From contig NMRB01000456.1 of NCBI GenBank assembly GCA_002633025.1, positions 103,684 to 167,683 on the forward strand: a DNA stretch of 64,000 bases. The letters run 5' to 3'. The stretch comes from Notospermus geniculatus (lineage: Eukaryota; Nemertea; Pilidiophora; Heteronemertea; Lineidae). Shown here piece after piece: positions 56,907-64,000 of the stretch (position 1 is its first letter; each line of letters begins with the position of its first letter). The notes below the pieces were generated by a model. The model was not told the DNA's origin. It saw nothing but the letters and a program-made list of their open reading frames with translations, and searched no databases. Both the position numbers and the translations under genes were made by a program.

Positions 56907-57060
56907 GTACACTCTTAGAAAAAAAGGTTCTAAAAGGGTTCTTTGCTGCCACTGTGGGAGAACCCTCCGAAATGGACCATTTAGAACACCACCAGTGTGA
57001 TATCTTAGAACACAAGTAGAACACCTCGAATGAAACACTTATGGAACACCAGAACATGTC
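56907..57060. repeat. One-ended MITE-like repeat
   Basis: TACACTCTTAGAAAAAAAGG followed by GGTTCTAAAAGGGTTCTTTG and several AGAACAC words. The left end resembles TA-flanked MITEs; no matching right end is seen. Confidence 0.55.
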
Positions 57061-57423
57061 CATGTGTTCAAAAGTTGAACGGACGTGTTAAAGTGGCATT
57101 TGTTTCAGTCAATAACTTACATGTTCACACTGTGGTTTGCCGAAGTATTTTTTTCTCTTGAAATTAATTTCTTGAACAAAATACATCACTTTCTAGGAAA
57201 AATATGTATTTTAGTGTTTCTGCTAGGCCAATATACGATAGTGTTCAGAATCGGACGCTAGCGTCCGACGATTTGACAGTGTACATGTAGGTCATTTCGG
57301 TGGAAAGAGGTGCCGAAGCAGTTGTTATGAGTGAGTATAAAAAGAAAAAATGCGTTTCGTTAATGTCAAAAGAAATAATGAATTCAGTCACTGTCTATTT
57401 ACTTTTGACTAAGGGTGTACGTT

Positions 57424-57790
57424 GGGCCAACGTTATTTTTAGGTAAGTTTTGACATTGGCCCAACCATTCGCCAACCTTTGATCAACATTACATGTATAC
57501 AGACCTTTGGCAACCTCTAACCAACGTTGTGCCAACATTAGCCCAACATTTACCAACCTTTTATTGACGTTGGAGCCAACCTTTTAACAACCTCCAGTCA
57601 ACGTTGTGCCAACATTGGCCCAACTTACTATTTGTCAACCTTTAACTGACGCTATAGCAACCTTTAGCAACCTCAAGCCAACGTTGTGCTACCCATTGAC
57701 CCAACCATTTGTCAACCTATGACTGACGGTATAGCAACCTTTGGCAACCTCCAGCCAATTTTGTACCAACTTTGGCTCAACCATTTATCA
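57424..57790 (+). repeat. CAACGTTG minisatellite, ~65-bp degenerate unit
   Basis: Five to six units of the type AGCCAACGTTGTGCCAACAT, TGGCCCAACC(A), TTTGTCAACCTTT, ACTGACG, TAGCAACCTTTGGCAACCTC, with variation. Preceded by TTGACTAAGGGTGTACGTTG. Confidence 0.9.
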
Positions 57791-58484
57791 ACATTTGCGC
57801 CTTGCTTGTGCCAGGCGTGCACAAGGGAAAGGACTGACATACCATGAGGCCAAGTCGGCAACTCTTAAATTTCCTACTCCCAATGTTAACGCATTAAGAA
57901 TATGGCATGGTATCCGTTGCTAAATTCGATATTAAACAAGAATTGGATCAATATGTTAACCCATTCGGAACTTATGATCAAAATAACGTAGACGTATTAT
58001 TCTCACATCAGCGCCACCTATTATTTTAGTTTTGCGCCAGGCGTTTTGTAGATACAGTCTTGTACTATTAATGCACTGCCAGGGAATTTTAAGAAATATT
58101 AACTCATAGGGCACAACTACAGTAAAAACCGATTTTCACGAAAGCGATCGCAGCGCCCCCTTTATTTTAATACAAGTTGCGGCATGATGGGACATCACCA
58201 TGCACCAATATCCAATCAAATTCGACTCATTAAAATTTGTCTACAAAGGGGGGGGGGGTGTATAAATTAAGGCCTTTAATAACTGACACTAACCTGGGAA
58301 CCAATCAGGACCATCGTTTAAAGTTACCGACAATTGCGAGTTCGCATAAAACCGGAAGTCGCATGAAACACAATATAATTTTACACATGTACGGATGTGA
58401 CATCGAACGTACATAACTGTACCATGTGCACATATAAAGTTTTTTTTAACATGAATGTGCATGTCCAATGCAAATATAGGCCTG
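57791..58484. other. No gene recognised
   Basis: Short frames and a G-run at 58248-58258. Confidence 0.4.
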
Positions 58485-58720
58485 CTACGGTGGCCCATAG
58501 ATCTCATTGATGAAAAATTTTTGCATAAGCATTTTTTCCGAGGTTTGATTATTTTTCTTGGGGGTTTGTAAAATCTTAAGAAGTTCTCACCGCGGTGGAA
58601 ACGTTTTCACCGCGGTGAGAACTTCTAAATATTTTACAAACCCCAAGAAAAATGTCCAAAGTTCGGGAAAAAATCCAAATACAAATATTTTTCATCAGTG
58701 AGCTCTGTGGGCCACCGTAG
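58485..58720. mobile_element. CACCGCGGTG foldback MITE, complete (236 bp)
   Basis: Ends CTACGGTGGCCCATAGA and, inverted, CTACGGTGGCCCACAGA. Both arms contain AAGAAAAAT..CCAAGAAAAA-type sequence and meet at CACCGCGGTGGAAACGTTTT plus CACCGCGGTG. Here the centre has two palindromes only. Confidence 0.92.
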
Positions 58721-58841
58721 TAGGCCAACAACATACACTCACTGGCCATAGGTATTGCAACATAGTTTTTTTCTTAATTTCTCGGTAGTCAGTCATCAGT
58801 CTTTGATTTTCAAATATGGATGTGATACTTTGAAGGGTAAT

Positions 58842-59169
58842 ATACTGATGCCAGTATTTTACCTACGAGAGGCCAGGGGAAGGGACGAAACCCTGAGGCC
58901 GATGTACGCGACCGCACTTGTCTAACTGGGGAAGAGACTCATAACCACACAATAAATTGTATTATAACATTTATTAAATTAAACACTTACCAAACTCTTC
59001 TGTTCGGTTGACCTCCCCGGATTGCTGCGCTGCTTCTCTGTTCTATTCGCCGAACAGGGCGTATTTAAATGTCTGGCCAAAACTACGTCACACCACGTGA
59101 CGTGCATCATTACTGAAGGAATTCCGTTTTAAATCGATTTGCTACTGATTCTATTTTGAGATCAGTACA
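58842..59169 (-). repeat. 3' LTR
   Basis: Matches 61848-62175 nearly base for base. On the minus strand it begins TGTACTGATC and ends ATCAGTAT. Confidence 0.93.
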
Positions 59170-60070
59170 CGCCCACCACCAAATTTCGACGTCCCCGTCG
59201 AAGGAGTAATTTGGAATAAATCTGCCATACGAAAAATTCAGAACAGAGTATAATTTCACTATACCGCAGCGACACATCATCGAACCAGCATAATGGATCG
59301 GTCGCAACTACACAGAAACAAACCAGAAGGAATGTGGAACACAACATTGATAGTATTAATTCGTATGATGGATATCCTTGCCTACAGACAAGTAACACGG
59401 ATTTAAATTATACCGGTAAGTATAATCATCGCATATCTGTCATTATTCTTGTTTAGTTAAGATGCAAAGAAATCCATCACACAAGTACCAACACTACAAA
59501 TACTACACGTTTATATACAATACATTCCTACTCGAACTCCTTCATTCATCACAGAACAAACGAGGCCGAACCCAAGTCCAACATATCTCTTCCCAGACTA
59601 ATACATAGGCCTAAATGTTATATCCTCCCCCCTGTCCAAAATAAGTGACCCCCCTTTCAATATTAAGTTGATACAATTTAAATAACATAGCAAACATAAA
59701 CGCATAATTCCGGAGTCAGTTACCCAGTTATGTCACACCTGGGAAGGTGCATGGGGCCACCGGCCCGCACCAAAGACTCGGCTTGGCCAATTTTCCAATT
59801 TTAGATAATCTACTAAAAGTATATCCGACCCCTAACGGAAAAAGAAGAAGAAGTATGTCACTTTAGAACTACAATTGCTCATATAAGGCCCAAATCTAAA
59901 ATATTGCTCTAAGTAATATATAAGATCTTTTCGACTACCGTTGATAAAATTTTAAATATAAATTTAAATATAAAAAACGACATAGCAAACACTACTGCCT
60001 CTAGAAAACCTCTGCTAATGCGGTTCAATGAGCAGCAGCAAAATCCCGTCAGGGTCTGGCCTCACTGCAA
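59170..60070. other. LTR element interior without pol
   Basis: Minus-strand reading shows no RT, RNase H or integrase motif. Next to the 3' LTR the minus strand reads GGTGGTGGGCG, a poor polypurine tract. Confidence 0.6.
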
Positions 60071-61648
60071 TCAGGCCAGCGGATTCCACCCACACCCTCC
60101 ACCGGCTACAGCTCCAATGGCCTGCTTATCGCGAGCCAAGCGAAAACCTGGGGTGGAATTATTACCACCGAAGCCGGGTCGTCGCCCCGCATCACGCCAG
60201 GAGCCATTTCTAGCGCCTCGTGCAGACCGACCAACATAACGGTCCGGCGAGTTCTGATTGCGCTGTGGACAGCTCCGGGCTAGATGCGTGGTGTCATTGC
60301 AAATAAAACAACGACGAACATCGACTTCATTAACTCTAGGACATACAGACTCATGATGTGGCTCTGAACATCCCCTACTACAAACAACACGTCCCCGCAA
60401 AGTTCTAGTTCCACGAAAATTGGAACTTTGGCCAACTCTCGTGTTGACCATATCTAATTGCGATTTCATTGACCGCATTTGCTTTGTCAGTGACTGCATC
60501 ATTGATTCTAACCTGTCAGTAGCTGTATCAGTATTCAATTGATTTACAGCATCTCTATTATTCTGGGCCTGAAAACCTAACTGATGGATCGCCGCCACAA
60601 TGGCATCCGCTGACGGAGTCTTGGGGGTTAAATTTTCCGTCGCCTCATACAATTTCGCTTGGGTCACGGCATCAGCAAAAGACGCTGGTGCCGCCCGTAA
60701 AACATGGGCCCTAATCTGCGGCCGTAAACCCCTAATAAAGAAACTCAACCTTTCCGGCTCCGAGATTGACAATGCCATCGCAATTTCTAAAACCTCAGAG
60801 GCATAGTTTTCGACTGTCTGATCTGATTTCTGAGTTTTGGACATTAAGTCATTCAACCTTACAAAACGGAATTTTTGGTTTTCGAATTGGCGGAGAAATT
60901 CCTCCGCTAACCTCTCCCAGTTCTGCCTTATGTCATGAGAAAGGGTTAGGTACCAGTGCCAAGCACCCCCCTTTAAAAACAAACCTAGAACAGCGGGTCT
61001 AGTCTCCTCAGCGAGGCCTTTGGTTTGTACGTATATTGAAAAACGTGTCAGCCAATCCCTCGCACCTGTTTTTCCAGGCTCAAATGGTTCGAGGCGAAGC
61101 TCTGGCAATTTGACCTCACTGAGAAGCCTAGACTGAGAAGGCGCCATATCAATAAAACTATTCTTGATATCCTCCCAGGACGTCTTAGCATAGTCCGGGG
61201 AAGATACCAAGGATGCACTAGGTGTTGAGGAAAACATGGTGTGTCCCGAAACAGGAGTTGAATGTCTATGAGTATGGGAGAAAGTTGGATTAGAATCTGG
61301 TTTAGTCAAAGTTGGCGTAACATCCATATAGGGCGAAGCCCCAAATTCCCTCGGCTTCAATTCAGGTTTTGGGGGAGCTGTTGGATTTTTATACACGGGA
61401 CTAGGTGGAGGGGGCTGTTTCTTCTCTTCTGAGATTAAAGTAGGTAATGGATCAGTGGGAGGGGCTATTGCTTCAGGCGATCCCTCTTCTATGTCTGAAT
61501 CCGGGTCCTGAAAAGAAGCTGGTGGGGGTTCGTCAGCAATCAAGGCCTCTGGCTCTTCCGGGACTACGGGGAGGGGATCACGTGCAGGCTCAGGGCTATA
61601 AATTGTCCGGCTCCGCAAGGCATGCCTAACACTCGGCATCGGGACCAT
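60071..61648 (-). CDS. gag: Gag polyprotein of a Ty3/gypsy-like element
   Basis: Intact, 525 residues. The N-terminal third is proline- and acid-rich. The middle (~170-360) is a retrotransposon gag/capsid domain with WLTRFSIYVQTKGL, GAWHWYLTL, WERLAEEFLRQFEN and SFFIRGLRPQIRAHV. A zinc knuckle CFICNDTTHLARSCP (C-x2-C-x4-H-x4-C) lies near residue 450, followed by an Arg/Gly-rich tail that would bind RNA. No pol frame follows, so particles would need enzymes from another element. The ATG at 61648 is the first in frame, ~190 bases after the 5' LTR. The intact frame and near-identical LTRs suggest recent insertion. Confidence 0.92.
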   Translation of the reverse strand: MVPMPSVRHALRSRTIYSPEPARDPLPVVPEEPEALIADEPPPASFQDPDSDIEEGSPEAIAPPTDPLPTLISEEKKQPPPPSPVYKNPTAPPKPELKPREFGASPYMDVTPTLTKPDSNPTFSHTHRHSTPVSGHTMFSSTPSASLVSSPDYAKTSWEDIKNSFIDMAPSQSRLLSEVKLPELRLEPFEPGKTGARDWLTRFSIYVQTKGLAEETRPAVLGLFLKGGAWHWYLTLSHDIRQNWERLAEEFLRQFENQKFRFVRLNDLMSKTQKSDQTVENYASEVLEIAMALSISEPERLSFFIRGLRPQIRAHVLRAAPASFADAVTQAKLYEATENLTPKTPSADAIVAAIHQLGFQAQNNRDAVNQLNTDTATDRLESMMQSLTKQMRSMKSQLDMVNTRVGQSSNFRGTRTLRGRVVCSRGCSEPHHESVCPRVNEVDVRRCFICNDTTHLARSCPQRNQNSPDRYVGRSARGARNGSWRDAGRRPGFGGNNSTPGFRLARDKQAIGAVAGGGCGWNPLA

Positions 61649-61834
61649 TCATATCAACTTCAAAATAAAATCGACAGCTCCCCTCTCTTTTTAAATTAAA
61701 CGGAGAATATCAAATATTGTATGGGGTCTTGAAATAAAATACCCTAAAAGTAACATGAAATCAAATAAATGAGTGGGCCATGGGGAATAGTGAACAACAA
61801 CCGGTTATGAATCTCTCTCCCATCAGCAAGACAA

Positions 61835-61846
61835 GCTCTGCTACCA
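61835..61846 (-). other. Primer-binding site (tRNA-iMet type)
   Basis: The minus strand reads TGGTAGCAGAGC; the first 11 bases match the complement of the animal initiator tRNA-Met 3' end. Confidence 0.8.
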
Positions 61847-61847
61847 T

Positions 61848-62175
61848 ATACTGATGCCAGTATTTTACCTACGAGAGGCCAGGGGAAGGGACGAAACCCT
61901 GAGGCCGATGTACGCGACCGCACTTGTCTAACTAGGGAAGAGACTCATAACCACACAATAAATTGTATTATAACATTTATTAAATTAAACACTTACCAAA
62001 CTCTTCTGTTCGGTTGACCTCCCCGGAATGCTGCGCTGCTTCTCTGTTCTATTCGCCGAACAGGGCGTATTTAAATGTCTGGCCAAAACTACGTCACACC
62101 ACGTGACGTGCATCATTACTGAAGGAATTCCGTTTTAAATCGATTTGCTACTGATTCTATTTTGAGATCAGTACA
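61848..62175 (-). repeat. 5' LTR
   Basis: Partner of 58842-59169. The primer-binding site lies one base beyond its inner end. Confidence 0.93.
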
Positions 62176-62180
62176 GTAAT

Positions 62181-62870
62181 ACGTCTGTTGGTTCGAAAAA
62201 TTTTAAGGAAATGTGTATATCACGGAAATATCGGAATATCAAAATATCACCGATTTGAGATCTCGAACATTTTGAAGTGCAAGACTGCCAAATTTTTACA
62301 AAATGAAGACAAGATAAATGCATTCACAACTGCGAAAAAATAAAGCTGAAAATGCTCATCGTTTTTGTGTTAAATGCCCAATTTTGTCAAAAATCGAGGT
62401 TTTTTTTAGAAAAGTTCAATTTTCTTGATAACTGTGGCTTTTCATTGGATGAAACTGGCATGGTGGGACACATGGGATTACAGCTTTACATCAGCAGCGT
62501 AATCTCATGCAAAATCTCACTTTTTCAGTTTTTGATAATTTTCCATAATATCAAATATCTTTCATCGCAGTTGATATTTTTCAATGTTTTTTCTTGTAAA
62601 TCCTTCCTCATCATCAGGCTTCATATTATCGTGAAAAGGACAGAGCGATCCAGTATCACATGAAGATTTTGTCATTTTCATGTTTTCATATTTCGTTTTT
62701 AAGGCTTGATATTTTCATCAGCAGTGAGAATTTTCAGTCCGTGTAGCCAACACCATGTTTCGCCTTGGTCCCCCTATATATACTTGAAAATAGATGCAAA
62801 AGTAGTAAAGGCATGAGAGAAATCCAGGAAAAAACCCTACATGTATGTTGCAATACTTACGGCCAGTGAG
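62181..62870. other. Interior of the Tc1/mariner-like element
   Basis: A/T-rich; a 103-codon plus frame (62352-62663) has no recognisable domain. Confidence 0.45.
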
Positions 62871-62874
62871 TGTA

Positions 62875-63536
62875 GATACGTTCGATATCGAATTTTGCAA
62901 TGCATATCATGCCATCTAAGAAAGGATCGATTCCGCCAAAATGTGAACAGGTATGATAACACTAATAAGGAACCGGCAGAACTAAAAATCCAGATGGCAG
63001 CACCAGTACAAAAGGTCCAATATCCAATGCATTTCCAATTAAAAAAAATACATTTGGTTGATTTTTTTTCATAGAACTCATCAAAAAGATTCAAGGACTA
63101 GTAAAATAACATTTCTGGTGCTATTTTCTCGTGCAGAGTAATTCAGGGATGAAACATTCAATAATCATTGACTTGGCAAAAGGATTTCTCATTGCAACCA
63201 TGGTCCACTTGCCTGCAGGGCTCCCTATTGGCAGAGCTTGTTATGCAGGTTCCTCATTGGCGACATTCAACGGCACACTTGCATGATTTGATGCATCATT
63301 CATTTATTTGAATATGCGCACCTGATATTGTCGTTCTCATGTTGAATTTAGCCGTCTGGTTTTATTGGGCACTGGGCGCGAATTTTTGCTTCCAAATCTT
63401 TTCTCTGTCATCGCGAAACCGTTCTCAATGAAACCGTGTCAGAAGCAGTTTTAGAGGCCCATGTCGATCTAGAGGAAGCGTAGTCTCGGGCGCCCAGACC
63501 CTGTATAATGCGTAGCATATACGAGGGTCTGGGGCT
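62875..63536. other. No gene recognised
   Basis: A hairpin with CCAGACCCTGTATA and its partial inverse lies at 63497-63531. Confidence 0.4.
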
Positions 63537-63662
63537 GGGTTTACATCGAGGCACACGCGACACGAACACGGAGACGAACAAAGGTTTCATGGTGGTGAAT
63601 CCTTTGTGAAGCCATTGTTCGCCTGCGTGTCCGTGTCGCGTGTGCCTCGATGTAAACCCAGC
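63537..63662. mobile_element. Foldback MITE (126 bp)
   Basis: Arms of ~36 bases: CTGGGTTTACATCGAGGCAC and ACGCGACACG with perfect inverses. A second inner pair (GAACAAAGG/CCATTGTTC) is weak. Confidence 0.88.
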
Positions 63663-63849
63663 CTGGGACAGAGCGCCGATTCTGTTGTGACGCTGATTTT
63701 ATTTCAACACGCGTCGCTGATTGGCTATCAGGGACAGAGCTAGTCATTCATTTCAATCCGCCGATTTCTCCCATTTGAAAATCACAATCCGGCTGCGCGC
63801 TGATTGGGCAAGAGAAGTGATCATGTGATTTCATCATGGCGACGACCAT

Positions 63850-63894
63850 AAATGTCAGTTGGGATTTTTCGACTAAATCCCAACTGACATTTAT
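63850..63894. repeat. Hairpin (18-bp arms)
   Basis: ATAAATGTCAGTTGGGATTT and its inverse, with the loop TTCGACT. Confidence 0.88.
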
Positions 63895-64000
63895 CACTTC
63901 AGCAATCGATTCATTGCCAGATTCAGACATTTTGAAAGCTTGTGAGGTGAAATATAATCCATTAATGGAAGCAACCATCTTATGTCACGTTACCAGCTGC
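63895..64000. other. No gene recognised at the window end
   Basis: No supported feature. Confidence 0.4.

Larger units (their letters stand above)
58842..62175 (-). mobile_element. LTR retrotransposon with gag only (3334 bp)
   Basis: Two 328-base LTRs (58842-59169 and 61848-62175) differ at only a few positions. GTAAT is duplicated at 58837-58841 and 62176-62180. On the minus strand a primer-binding site TGGTAGCAGAG (61846-61836) follows the 5' LTR and fits initiator tRNA-Met. One long gag frame is present; the ~900 bases between gag and the 3' LTR show no protease, RT, RNase H or integrase. Confidence 0.92.
58736..62872. mobile_element. Tc1/mariner-like element split by an LTR retrotransposon
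   Basis: TA on both sides (58734-58735 and 62873-62874). Ends CACTCACTGGCCATAGGTAT and, inverted, CACTCACTGGCCGTAAGTAT, then TGCAACATA. Without the LTR element it would be about 800 bases; no transposase frame. Non-autonomous. Confidence 0.85.

Overview
The window is gene-poor nuclear DNA from an animal, most likely a marine invertebrate such as an echinoderm, hemichordate, amphioxus or lophotrochozoan. I cannot fix the phylum. Support comes from intron-bearing genes with GT..AG borders, rhodopsin-family GPCRs, a Helitron of the type that carries an endonuclease, a Penelope-like element, DUF6589 and RecQ-like transposon genes, a tRNA-derived SINE and dozens of foldback MITEs. Nothing looks bacterial: there are no operons and no CRISPR. 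Only three long reading frames look intact: a class A GPCR (44047-45027), an LTR-element gag (60071-61648, minus strand) and an unrecognised 319-residue protein (30963-31922).

Layout. 1-993: duplicated non-coding repeat with an inverted end. 1647-8180 (minus): decayed Helentron (Rep, PIF1-like helicase, endonuclease), broken by two copies of one MITE and by a Penelope-like 3' fragment that ends in a hammerhead-like motif. 8165-8910: three tandem units with a tRNA-like head. 10365-13180 (plus) and 13606-19621 (minus): convergent, decayed RecQ-like helicase and multi-exon DUF6589 gene, probably one large DNA transposon, with later insertions inside. 20849-22487 and 24023-25781: nested transposons with clear target duplications. 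28382-30896: two foldbacks with telomere-like cores, one inside a 1.5-kb element at TTAA. 30963-31922: the unrecognised protein. 33009-39392: a run of foldbacks and MITEs.

40003-50807 holds two tandem copies of a GPCR-containing segment. The first GPCR is intact and the second is a pseudogene. Comparing the copies gives near-empty sites for three insertions: a long-TIR element with 9-bp TSD in copy 1, and a TAA-flanked element and a TTAA-flanked piggyBac-like element in copy 2. 52511-53932: pogo-like element whose two arms both carry the transposase 3' end, with a SINE in one arm. 54030-54260: second Penelope-like remnant. 57424-57790: CAACGTTG-type minisatellite. 58736-62872: Tc1/mariner-like element holding an LTR retrotransposon with an intact gag but no pol.

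The genes do not form a host pathway. The content is a layered record of mobile elements. The points most worth following are the RecQ + DUF6589 pairing, the gag-only LTR element, the hammerhead-like motif, the foldback whose centre has grown into a CACCGCGGTG array, and the double-ended pogo derivative.
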